Assembly: GCA_028284005.1 (NCBI GenBank)
Contig: JANQSO010000003.1
Location: 94,078 to 158,077 of the forward strand
Source of the DNA: Flavobacteriaceae bacterium
GTDB taxonomy: Bacteria > Bacteroidota > Bacteroidia > Flavobacteriales > Flavobacteriaceae
Direction of reading: 5' to 3'
Length of the DNA: 64,000 nucleotides
Made by a program: the position numbers and the translations under genes. Shown here piece after piece: positions 35,252 to 42,945 of the stretch. The notes beneath the pieces are model-generated. The model had not been told where the DNA came from. It was given only the letters and a program-made list of their open reading frames with translations, and made no database searches. Positions within the stretch are counted from its first letter, which is position 1, and each line of letters starts with the position of its first letter.

Positions 35252-36235
35252 TTAGTATTTTTCCAAGAAAAATTTTTCTTTGAGGTACTTCTCTCTCCAA
35301 TTTGGATTTATTTCATCTAAAACGATACCCTCAGCCAGACCAATGGAATAAAAACAAACTCTTTCTTCTTCATCAAGTTGCTTAGTTGTAATATTATTTA
35401 TTTCTCCTGACAATAGAGTTTTTTTTAATTCATTAAAAGGAATATAGTCTATAAGCTTTGTTATTTCGGGGGATGCTTTATAGTCTTTCATCATTTCTAA
35501 GAACTTTATTTCTGTATATCTGGCAATACCTTCTTGCCATAGTTGGAAAGAAAAATACTTATAATCATCTTCAGTAAGAATCTTTTGGAATTTCCCCCTT
35601 TTCTTTAAATAAAGTTTGTACTTGTTTTTAAAATCTGTTTTTCCATTATTTATTTTTAACACTAATTCTTTTAAAGCAATTGCGTATTCTTTATAAGCAT
35701 TAATTACATTGACTTCTTTGTAAGGGAAAGGATAATTTAACATCCACATACCTGTTGTGTCACCATTTGAAAGATTTAGACCATTGACATCTTTATGATA
35801 ATCTAATGAAGTATTCGTATATTGATGAAAATGCTCATGTAGTAGGGTGATGATCCATTCTGAAGAACTTTTCCCTGTATTCTCAGGAGTTCCAATAACT
35901 ATACAGCTTACACCGTTAACTGCCGGGAATGTTGCTAAGAGGCGTTTGTTAAACTTTCTTTTGCGGTAGTAAGTATTAGAGTTCAATATGGTATCATATT
36001 TAATGAAGTTAAAATCTTTTGATGGATTTGAATGATTTATCAAATACTCAAATTCATCATCTATCAATAGAATGGAAAAGGGAGTTTTGTCAAAATCACT
36101 CCAAATGCCATTGCCATATATGTTGGAAATTTTGATAGCTTCCGAAATTCGTAATTTATCATCCAGCCGAATGTCAATTTGACCAAGGGATATTTCACAA
36201 AGAGAAATTAGAATTAAAATTATTAAATGCCTCAT
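35252..36235 (-). CDS. Exported putative zinc metallopeptidase of unknown family (HExxH)
   Basis: 327 residues. Signal peptide MRHLIILILISLCEISLG. The chain contains HEHFH (133-137) in a hydrophobic helix (WIITLLHEHFHQY), and a second helix WQEGIARYTE (Glu235), which resembles the third zinc ligand helix of gluzincins (compare WLHEGFATYY in the M1 enzyme of this window) but lies 98 residues on. I recognise no established family. The gene is clearly more AT-rich than its neighbours and richer in Lys, Asn and Ile, suggesting recent acquisition. It is alone, with a palindrome-covered promoter. Confidence 0.75.
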   Translation of the reverse strand: MRHLIILILISLCEISLGQIDIRLDDKLRISEAIKISNIYGNGIWSDFDKTPFSILLIDDEFEYLINHSNPSKDFNFIKYDTILNSNTYYRKRKFNKRLLATFPAVNGVSCIVIGTPENTGKSSSEWIITLLHEHFHQYTNTSLDYHKDVNGLNLSNGDTTGMWMLNYPFPYKEVNVINAYKEYAIALKELVLKINNGKTDFKNKYKLYLKKRGKFQKILTEDDYKYFSFQLWQEGIARYTEIKFLEMMKDYKASPEITKLIDYIPFNELKKTLLSGEINNITTKQLDEEERVCFYSIGLAEGIVLDEINPNWREKYLKEKFFLEKY

Positions 36236-36254
36236 GTTTTATTAAATTAGGGAA

Positions 36255-36285
36255 TAAAGGTATAACTATTTTTATAGTTATACAA
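36255..36285 (-). promoter_or_regulatory. Promoter of the HExxH gene, overlapped by palindrome
   Basis: Minus strand TACCTTTA (36262-36255) matches seven of eight -7 positions; TTG (36285-36283) lies 20 nt upstream, partly in the palindrome loop. Predicted leader about 13 nt. The spacer and -33 element are inside the inverted repeat at 36261-36302. Confidence 0.5.
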
Positions 36286-36302
36286 CTATAAAAATAGTTA
36301 TA
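36261..36302. repeat. Nested 19-bp inverted repeat, probable operator
   Basis: TATAACTATTTTTATAGTT (36261-36279), a 4-nt spacer, then its exact reverse complement (36284-36302). Each arm is itself a smaller palindrome, AACTAT and ATAGTT around four T or four A. It covers the promoter of the HExxH gene between the -7 edge and upstream of -33. There is no T run, so it is a poor terminator; an operator for a dimeric or tetrameric regulator is the better reading. The 184 bp between 36236 and 36419 hold nothing else. Confidence 0.7.
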
Positions 36303-36419
36303 ATGTTGTTCAAGTTATTGGCTGGCTTTTTTTCAAAAAAATAAAAACCTATAGAAAGAATTAGTTAAACTAATAAATGAAATTGTATATAGAGGAGGTT
36401 TTAATCCAAAATCTAATTT

Positions 36420-36842
36420 CTATTTCTGCATTTTTAGATAATAATCAACAGAATGTTTCCCGGAGCCATACAACAAAAAGAAAATACAAAGCAGCAGAAC
36501 AAGAATTGACAAAACCAGATTGGTAGTATTCATTTCACCCAAAAAATTGATCAGGACCGCACCGATAATAATTGGAAGTTGTGCAACAACTGCCCAACGG
36601 GTCAATAACCCAAAAGCTATCAAAAGGCCTCCAATAAAATGTGCCGGAGCTACATAGTGAATAGTAACCATGCCACCTACCAGGCTTTGAATAGGTTTTA
36701 TAAGCTCCATGAGCATTTCACTATTTCCCATAAAATCTATTCCTTTAATGAAGAGAAAGGCACCCAAAGCTATTCGTAGCAAATCTAAGGGATAGTACGT
36801 ATGAGCATTTGCCCATTTATTTAAAGATTTTATTGTTCCCAT
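36420..36842 (-). CDS. DoxX-like membrane protein
   Basis: 140 residues from ATG 36842 (MGTIKSLNKWANAHTYY); an in-frame TTG at 36866 is less likely. Four transmembrane helices in DoxX order: LLRIALGAFLFIKGIDFMG, HYVAPAHFIGGLLIAFGLL, RWAVVAQLPIIIGAVLINF and LVLSILVLLLCIFFLLYGSG. Members are linked to quinone or thiol redox at the membrane but have no settled activity. 72 bp downstream of the small protein at 36915. Confidence 0.87.
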   Translation of the reverse strand: MGTIKSLNKWANAHTYYPLDLLRIALGAFLFIKGIDFMGNSEMLMELIKPIQSLVGGMVTIHYVAPAHFIGGLLIAFGLLTRWAVVAQLPIIIGAVLINFLGEMNTTNLVLSILVLLLCIFFLLYGSGKHSVDYYLKMQK

Positions 36843-36914
36843 GATTGAAAGATTGAAGTTAAACAATCATAAGGTACTCATTTTTAGCGAAATGGTAAAT
36901 AATTTGAAGTGATT

Positions 36915-37256
36915 TTAGTTTTCAACGAACTGGGAAACTCCTTTTCCATTTCCATCATTCAACCACTTCCAGTATAACTGCATTTTCATTTTACCGTTTT
37001 CAGTAAAACTTATATTTGAAACTGCTTTCCCGGCTTTTAACTCATCATTATCGGTTATACATTCGTATAACATATCGAGTTGAGTGCCTCGAAGTTTTGC
37101 AATAATTTTGCCGTATTTTATTGGGCCTCCATAATAATCTGCAGTAACAAGATCTCCATCTTGCTTGTATTTGAAAACAGTGTCCGAGTTTACTTTTCCC
37201 TTATCAGAATTTTCAACAAGGGAAAAAGTCTTGTTGTTAAAATCAATTGAATTCAT
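36915..37256 (-). CDS. Small conserved beta-rich protein, function unknown
   Basis: 113 residues without a signal peptide. The repeated-strand pattern FKYKQDGDLVTADYYGGPI, YGKIIAKLRGTQLDMLYECI, ENGKMKMQLYWKW belongs to a small family widespread in Bacteroidota and Firmicutes whose members have at times been labelled N-acetylglutamate synthase; nothing in the chain supports an acetyltransferase. Function not known. Confidence 0.8.
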   Translation of the reverse strand: MNSIDFNNKTFSLVENSDKGKVNSDTVFKYKQDGDLVTADYYGGPIKYGKIIAKLRGTQLDMLYECITDNDELKAGKAVSNISFTENGKMKMQLYWKWLNDGNGKGVSQFVEN

Positions 37257-37303
37257 AAGCTTCCGTATTTCTATATTAATGTATCACAGAAAGTTAAGGA
37301 ATT

Positions 37304-38587
37304 TTATTGAATTTTTTCAATTTTCTTTTTTGAAATTTTGTAAAAAAATACTGAGGCCAATAATCCTATAACAGCAAAGCCGGAAAGCATCATAAACACA
37401 TGTTGATGGCCGGGTTCTCCGGGCGAATTATCCAGAAGATATCCCATTGCCGGGCCCATAAAAATATCCGGCGTATAGCCTATAAGAGAAATAAGCCCTA
37501 CGGCTGTTCCGGTGACCGCAAGCGGAATAAGCCCTTCCTGCATAGCCGCAAAATAAAGTGTTCTAAAGGCATAAACGCCCGTTGCGGTGATCAATAAGGA
37601 CATTAGGAAGAAAACACTCATGGAAGGCTCTATAACACCGGAAGCAAAGATCAAAGCTCCAATTAGCATTGTTATGAAGCCAAGTATCATCATAAGTGAA
37701 GTTTTGGTTATATCTGCAAGAAAACCAATGGCTATTCCAACGACCGGCCGAATGTATAATAAAAAGGTACCCACTTTAGCCGATTCTATTTCATCGTATA
37801 GCATCACTTCTTTGGCATATAATGAGAATACATCGGTGATCTTATAACCAACATAGGCACAAAGGATAATGATCATAAGAAGCCAGACTGTTGGAATTCT
37901 TATAACAATATTAAAGTTCGAAAATGTTTCTATCCAGGATTTTCTGGTTACGGCTGTTTCTTCGGAAGAATTGTTCTTCAGAAACAAAAGGACCAGTAAG
38001 CCAATGCCTCCTATAATAGAGGAAGAAATAAGAATCACATACCGAAAAGCTTCTTTACGCTCACTAAAAGCAGCTTCGGCAATTTCAGTAGTGATAAATA
38101 TAGAAAAGATCAACACTCCAAGTGATCCAAATCCGGCAGCTACCAATCCACGGCCTCCGTCCAAAAATCCAAATGCCCGCCCCTGGCTCTTAATACCTCC
38201 CCAAACACGGGTGGCTTTTATCATTGCGGCCCAAAACAGGAAAATAGTAGTAAATCCCCAATATCCATAAAGAATCTTTAAAGCAGTATAGGATGGAAAT
38301 GTAGCCAAAACAATCCCTCCCGCGGCTGTTAAGAACAAGGCTGTTGCAATAAGGATCTTTGGTTTAAATTTATCTGCTAAACTACCTCCAAAGAGATAAG
38401 ATATAAAAGCTACGATTCCATAAATTGAAAAACAGGTACCTAACTCCAGGTTGTTGAGGTTAAAGACATCCAGAAAAGTGGGCCGAAATACCCGGGCTAA
38501 TACAAAAGGTAAAATAAAAACTGCTTCTCCGGCTAAAATGAGCAATAGAATTATATAAAAAGGCTGTTTGGATGTTTGAGCGCCCAT
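37304..38587 (-). CDS. MFS transporter
   Basis: 427 residues with 12 predicted transmembrane helices and the MFS loop 2-3 motif in LFGGSLADKFKPKILI. Central loop rich in charged residues (KNNSSEETAVTRKSW). Resembles the nitrate/sugar-phosphate antiporter-like MFS group, substrate unknown. Its ATG overlaps the stop of the carboxylase gene by one base (TAATG), so the pair are co-translated; the substrate may feed or drain acyl-CoA metabolism, by inference. Confidence 0.92.
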   Translation of the reverse strand: MGAQTSKQPFYIILLLILAGEAVFILPFVLARVFRPTFLDVFNLNNLELGTCFSIYGIVAFISYLFGGSLADKFKPKILIATALFLTAAGGIVLATFPSYTALKILYGYWGFTTIFLFWAAMIKATRVWGGIKSQGRAFGFLDGGRGLVAAGFGSLGVLIFSIFITTEIAEAAFSERKEAFRYVILISSSIIGGIGLLVLLFLKNNSSEETAVTRKSWIETFSNFNIVIRIPTVWLLMIIILCAYVGYKITDVFSLYAKEVMLYDEIESAKVGTFLLYIRPVVGIAIGFLADITKTSLMMILGFITMLIGALIFASGVIEPSMSVFFLMSLLITATGVYAFRTLYFAAMQEGLIPLAVTGTAVGLISLIGYTPDIFMGPAMGYLLDNSPGEPGHQHVFMMLSGFAVIGLLASVFFYKISKKKIEKIQ

Positions 38588-40215
38588 TAAACTTGAATTA
38601 CACCTAAATTAAATGGTTTCTCAACAGGAGCATGATTAGCCGCCTCGATTCCCATAGAGATCCATTTGCGTGTGTCTAAAGGGTCTATCACTGCATCTGT
38701 CCAGATTCTAGAAGCAGCATAATAAGGTGAAATTTGATTGTCGTAACGTGCCTTGATCTTGTTGTACAGTTCTTTTTCAACTTCGGGAGTAATGGTCTCT
38801 CCTTTCTTCTTTAAGGAAGCAGTTTCAATTTGTAATAATACTTTTGCTGCACTATTACCACTCATAACAGCTAACTCGGCACTGGGCCAGGCAACAATGA
38901 GTCGTGGATCATAGGCCTTGCCACACATAGCATAATTCCCTGCGCCGTATGAGTTTCCTATGACAACGGTAAATTTAGGTACGACACTATTGCTTACGGC
39001 ATTTACCATTTTAGCTCCGTCTTTTATAATTCCCCCATGTTCACTCTTGCTTCCTACCATGAATCCTGTAACATCCTGTAAAAAGACCAGTGGGATCTTT
39101 TTCTGATTGCAATTGGCAATAAACCGTGTAGCTTTATCTGCACTATCACTATAGATCACACCTCCAAATTGCATTTCACCTTTTTTGGTTTTTACCAATT
39201 TTCTTTGATTGGCAACAATTCCAACTGCCCAACCGTCAATGCGTGCATAACCGGTAAGGATGGTTTTTCCATATCCCTTTTTGTATTCCGTAAAATCGCC
39301 ATTGTCGACAAGGCGGGTTATAATTTCCAGCATATCATACTGGTCGGCTCTGGATTTTGGCAATAGGCCGTAAATATCTTCGGGATTAAGCTGTGGTTGT
39401 TCCGGTTTTTCTCTATTGAATCCGGCTTTATCATGATCTCCGATTTTTGCAACGATCCCTTTTATGGTATCCAGTGCATTTTTGTCGTCTTTTGCCTTGT
39501 AATCGGTTACACCGCTAATTTCACAATGTGTGGTAGCCCCACCTAAGGATTCATTATCAATACTTTCTCCAATGGCAGCTTTTACAAGGTAGCTTCCCGC
39601 AAGGAAAATACTTCCTGTTTTATCTACGATCAAGGCTTCGTCACTCATGATCGGTAAATATGCACCTCCTGCAACACAGCTTCCCATTACTGCAGCGATC
39701 TGCGTAATTCCCATACTGCTCATTACAGCATTGTTTCGGAAAATACGTCCAAAATGCTCTTTATCCGGAAAGATCTCATCCTGCATTGGAAGATATACTC
39801 CGGCGCTATCTACCAAATAAATGATGGGCAATCTGTTTTCTATGGAAATCTCTTGTGCCCGTAAGTTCTTCTTTGCGGTTATAGGAAACCATGCGCCGGC
39901 TTTTACTGTTGCATCATTTGCAACCACGATACATTGTTTTCCTTTTATGTATCCAATTTTTACTACAACTCCACCACTTGGAGCACCTCCGTGTTCTTCA
40001 TACATTCCATCACCGGCAAAAGCGGCAATTTCAATGGATGGGCTTTTAGTGTCCAATAAGTAATCTATACGTTCCCGGGCTGTCATCTTCCCCTTGGAAT
40101 GATGTTTTTCAATTCGTTTTTGACCGCCGCCCAATTTTACTTTGGCAAGTCTTTTACGTAATTCGGAAACTAATAGTTTATTGTGATCTTCGTTTTTATT
40201 GAAGTTAATGTCCAT
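38587..40215 (-). CDS. Acyl-CoA carboxylase beta (carboxyltransferase) subunit
   Basis: 542 residues from ATG 40215; an in-frame TTG at 40236 coincides with the likely transcription start. Carboxyltransferase of the propionyl-/methylcrotonyl-CoA carboxylase type: KMTARERIDYLLD, GGAPSGGVVVKIGYIKGKQC, GSCVAGGAYLPIMSDEA, FLQDVTGFMVGSKSEHGG, GNSYGAGNYAMCGKAYDPR. Moves the carboxyl group from biotin to acyl-CoA. The biotin carboxylase / carrier subunit is not next to it. Sequence suits methylcrotonyl-CoA carboxylase (leucine breakdown) at least as well as propionyl-CoA carboxylase. Confidence 0.92.
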   Translation of the reverse strand: MDINFNKNEDHNKLLVSELRKRLAKVKLGGGQKRIEKHHSKGKMTARERIDYLLDTKSPSIEIAAFAGDGMYEEHGGAPSGGVVVKIGYIKGKQCIVVANDATVKAGAWFPITAKKNLRAQEISIENRLPIIYLVDSAGVYLPMQDEIFPDKEHFGRIFRNNAVMSSMGITQIAAVMGSCVAGGAYLPIMSDEALIVDKTGSIFLAGSYLVKAAIGESIDNESLGGATTHCEISGVTDYKAKDDKNALDTIKGIVAKIGDHDKAGFNREKPEQPQLNPEDIYGLLPKSRADQYDMLEIITRLVDNGDFTEYKKGYGKTILTGYARIDGWAVGIVANQRKLVKTKKGEMQFGGVIYSDSADKATRFIANCNQKKIPLVFLQDVTGFMVGSKSEHGGIIKDGAKMVNAVSNSVVPKFTVVIGNSYGAGNYAMCGKAYDPRLIVAWPSAELAVMSGNSAAKVLLQIETASLKKKGETITPEVEKELYNKIKARYDNQISPYYAASRIWTDAVIDPLDTRKWISMGIEAANHAPVEKPFNLGVIQV

Positions 40216-40241
40216 TCTGTTGAGTGATTTGCTCAAAAATA

Positions 40242-40249
40242 CAAAAGTA
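40242..40249 (-). promoter_or_regulatory. -7 element of the carboxylase-MFS operon
   Basis: Minus strand TACTTTTG, a perfect TAnnTTTG. The -33 position has only TTT. Predicted start near 40236 gives a leader of about 21 nt to ATG 40215. Confidence 0.45.
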
Positions 40250-40319
40250 TGGTATTTTGAATACTGAAAAATCTATTTTATTACCGATATTTGCCTTCGC
40301 TCATTATTGCTTTGGCTGA

Positions 40320-40520
40320 ATGAGCAATAAAATCAAAAATATGATGAATAAAAATACAGTATTGAGTTGGGCCACATTTATAATGATTGTTGTAGGCGTC
40401 GGGCTCATTTCATTAGGCGCTTTTAAATATGATGATGTAGCCGGTTGGGGCTTTGCTTCTGTCGGAATTGGTTTCTTTGCCATCGCCTGGGTTTTTAACG
40501 CTTTAAAAGGGCGCGTTTAG
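40320..40520 (+). CDS. Small two-helix membrane protein (CAL67264-like)
   Basis: 66 residues. Two transmembrane helices (about 14-33, VLSWATFIMIVVGVGLISLG, and 43-62, WGFASVGIGFFAIAWVFNAL) separated by a short loop KYDDVAG. It matches the short flavobacterial membrane family I know as CAL67264. 25 bp before ettA and on the same strand, so probably co-transcribed. Function unknown. Internal ATG codons at residues 8-9 could also serve as start. Confidence 0.8.
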   Translation: MSNKIKNMMNKNTVLSWATFIMIVVGVGLISLGAFKYDDVAGWGFASVGIGFFAIAWVFNALKGRV

Positions 40521-40545
40521 TAATTAACAATAAATCTTCTGAAAA

Positions 40546-42237
40546 ATGTCTGACGATAAGAAAGTGATCTTCTCGATGTCCGGAGTGACAAAAACGTTTC
40601 AAAACGCACAAACTCCGGTACTCAAAAATATTTATTTAAGTTTCTTCTACGGAGCTAAAATCGGGATCTTGGGGCTTAACGGAAGCGGTAAATCCACATT
40701 GCTCAAAATTATAGCCGGAGTAGAAAAGAATTACCAGGGAGATGTCGTTTTTGCTCCCGGGTATACTGTAGGTTATCTGGAACAAGAACCGAAACTTGAT
40801 GACTCTAAGACCGTTATTGAAATTGTTAAAGAAGGGGTAAAGGAGGTAGTTGAAGTACTTGATGAGTATAATAAGATCAACGACATGTTTGGGTTGCCGG
40901 AAGTATATGAGAATCCTGATAAAATGCAGGAGCTTATGGACAAACAAGCGACCTTACAGGACAAAATTGATGCAACCAATGCATGGGAACTGGATACCAA
41001 ACTGGAAATTGCCATGGATGCCTTGCGTACACCGGAGCCGGACAAGCCCATTAGTGTCCTCTCAGGAGGAGAACGCAGGCGTGTAGCACTGTGCAGATTA
41101 TTATTACAGGAACCGGATGTATTGTTGTTAGACGAACCTACCAACCATTTGGATGCCGAAAGTGTACATTGGCTGGAACATCATTTATCTCAATATAAAG
41201 GAACTGTAATCGCTGTAACACACGACCGTTATTTCCTGGATAATGTAGCCGGATGGATACTGGAACTGGATAGAGGAGAAGGGATTCCATGGAAAGGAAA
41301 TTATTCATCATGGCTGGACCAAAAATCAAAAAGATTAGCACAGGAGCAAAAACAGGCTAGTAAGCGTCAAAAAACTTTGGAACGTGAGCTGGAGTGGGTG
41401 CGAATGGCTCCTAAAGGAAGGCAGGCGAAACAAAAAGCCCGTTTGAGCAATTATGATAAATTGATGAGTCAGGATCAAAAGCAGCTGGATGAGAAACTGG
41501 AGATCTATATTCCCAACGGGCCTCGCCTTGGTACCAATGTGATCGAAGCAAAAGGAGTTGCTAAGGGATATGAGGATAAGTTGTTATATGAAGATCTTAA
41601 CTTTAAATTACCACAGGCTGGAATAGTAGGAATTATTGGGCCCAACGGAGCAGGTAAAACCACTATCTTTAGAATGATCATGGGGGAAGAGACTCCAGAT
41701 AAAGGTGAATTTGAAGTGGGAGAGACTGCAAAGATCGCCTATGTGGACCAATCACATTCTAACATAGACCCCAACAAAAGTATCTGGGAAAATTTTAGCG
41801 ACGGACAAGAACTTGTTATGATGGGAGGGAAGCAGGTAAATTCACGAGCTTATTTAAGCAGATTCAACTTTAGTGGAAGTGAGCAAAACAAAAAAGTTGC
41901 TACGCTTTCCGGAGGTGAGCGTAACCGTTTGCATCTGGCAATGACATTAAAGGAAGAAGGGAATGTATTATTGTTGGATGAACCTACCAACGACCTGGAT
42001 GTAAATACATTGAGAGCTTTGGAAGAAGGGCTGGAAAACTTTGCGGGTTGTGCTGTAGTGATCTCTCACGACCGTTGGTTCTTAGACAGGATATGTACAC
42101 ACATTCTTGCCTTTGAAGGTGAAAGCCAGGTATATTTCTTTGAAGGAAGCTTTAGCGACTATGAAGAAAATAAGAAGAAACGTTTAGGTGGTGACCTACT
42201 TCCAAAACGTATCAAATACAAGAAATTAATACGCTAA
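40546..42237 (+). CDS. ettA: ABC-F protein EttA (energy-dependent translational throttle)
   Basis: 563 residues, two ABC domains in one chain with no membrane part: Walker A GLNGSGKST (about 45-53) and GPNGAGKTT, signature LSGGERRRV and LSGGERNRL, Walker B LLLDEPTNHLD and LLLDEPTNDLD, and the EttA arm between the halves of the first domain (DEYNKINDMFGLPEVYENP). Binds the ribosomal E site and gates the first elongation step by ATP/ADP ratio. One-base overlap with the HAD gene behind it. Confidence 0.96.
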   Translation: MSDDKKVIFSMSGVTKTFQNAQTPVLKNIYLSFFYGAKIGILGLNGSGKSTLLKIIAGVEKNYQGDVVFAPGYTVGYLEQEPKLDDSKTVIEIVKEGVKEVVEVLDEYNKINDMFGLPEVYENPDKMQELMDKQATLQDKIDATNAWELDTKLEIAMDALRTPEPDKPISVLSGGERRRVALCRLLLQEPDVLLLDEPTNHLDAESVHWLEHHLSQYKGTVIAVTHDRYFLDNVAGWILELDRGEGIPWKGNYSSWLDQKSKRLAQEQKQASKRQKTLERELEWVRMAPKGRQAKQKARLSNYDKLMSQDQKQLDEKLEIYIPNGPRLGTNVIEAKGVAKGYEDKLLYEDLNFKLPQAGIVGIIGPNGAGKTTIFRMIMGEETPDKGEFEVGETAKIAYVDQSHSNIDPNKSIWENFSDGQELVMMGGKQVNSRAYLSRFNFSGSEQNKKVATLSGGERNRLHLAMTLKEEGNVLLLDEPTNDLDVNTLRALEEGLENFAGCAVVISHDRWFLDRICTHILAFEGESQVYFFEGSFSDYEENKKKRLGGDLLPKRIKYKKLIR

Positions 42238-42929
42238 TGCCTCTTTCCAAAATAAAGGCTATTGCGTTTGATGCCGATGATACCCTTTGGGTAAATGAAA
42301 CACTTTTTAGGAATGCTGAAAAGGAATTCTGTGAATTGATGCGGGATTATCTGCCTGAAGAAAAGTGCAATCAATTACTTTTTGAAGTTGAAATGCAGAA
42401 CCTTCCATTGTATGGTTACGGGATCAAACCATTTACATTATCTTTAATAGAAGCTGCCATACGTTTTTCAGATGGAAAAATTCACATGAGTGCTATAAGC
42501 GAATTAATTCGCAGAGGTAAAGAAATGCTTGAAGCTCCTGTTGAATTGTTGGGAGGTATTGAAGATACACTGGCTCAATTAACCAAAAGATACAAATTGG
42601 TCATGGCTACTAAAGGAGATCTGTTGGACCAGGAAAGGAAGCTCATAAAATCCGGGCTGGAACCTTATTTTCACCATATCGAAATTGTTTCGGACAAAAC
42701 CGAAAAGCAGTATCAGAAACTGGTGAATCACTTAGATATTTCCAACGAAGAATTTTTAATGGTTGGCAATTCCGTGAAAAGTGATATTCTACCGGTTTTA
42801 AATATCGGTGCTCATGCTTTTCATATACCATTTCATACCACTTGGGCCCATGAAGTTGTTCAGGAGCCTGTTACACACGGTAATTACCGGCAATTATCTG
42901 CTGCTACCGATATGTTGGAATTACTTTGA
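42237..42929 (+). CDS. HAD-superfamily hydrolase
   Basis: 230 residues. HAD motif I FDADDTLW (nucleophile Asp12), a helical cap (about 20-95), motif II as MATKGD, a motif III Lys near SDKTEKQY and motif IV MVGNSVKSDI. Likely a small-molecule phosphatase, perhaps of the 5'-nucleotidase or 2-haloacid dehalogenase-like type; the substrate is unknown. Start ATG overlaps the ettA stop (TAATG), giving coupled translation. Confidence 0.92.
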   Translation: MPLSKIKAIAFDADDTLWVNETLFRNAEKEFCELMRDYLPEEKCNQLLFEVEMQNLPLYGYGIKPFTLSLIEAAIRFSDGKIHMSAISELIRRGKEMLEAPVELLGGIEDTLAQLTKRYKLVMATKGDLLDQERKLIKSGLEPYFHHIEIVSDKTEKQYQKLVNHLDISNEEFLMVGNSVKSDILPVLNIGAHAFHIPFHTTWAHEVVQEPVTHGNYRQLSAATDMLELL

Positions 42930-42945
42930 ACTTTTGGCAAAAGTC

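Noticed and set aside
36261..36302. Inverted repeat as a Rho-independent terminator of the DoxX-like gene
   Set aside because: The stem is almost all A-T, there is no T run after it on either strand, and it lies over a promoter rather than just behind a stop codon.
36915..37256. N-acetylglutamate synthase, a label sometimes given to this family
   Set aside because: 113 residues with a pure beta pattern and no GNAT acetyl-CoA loop; the label is not supported by sequence.
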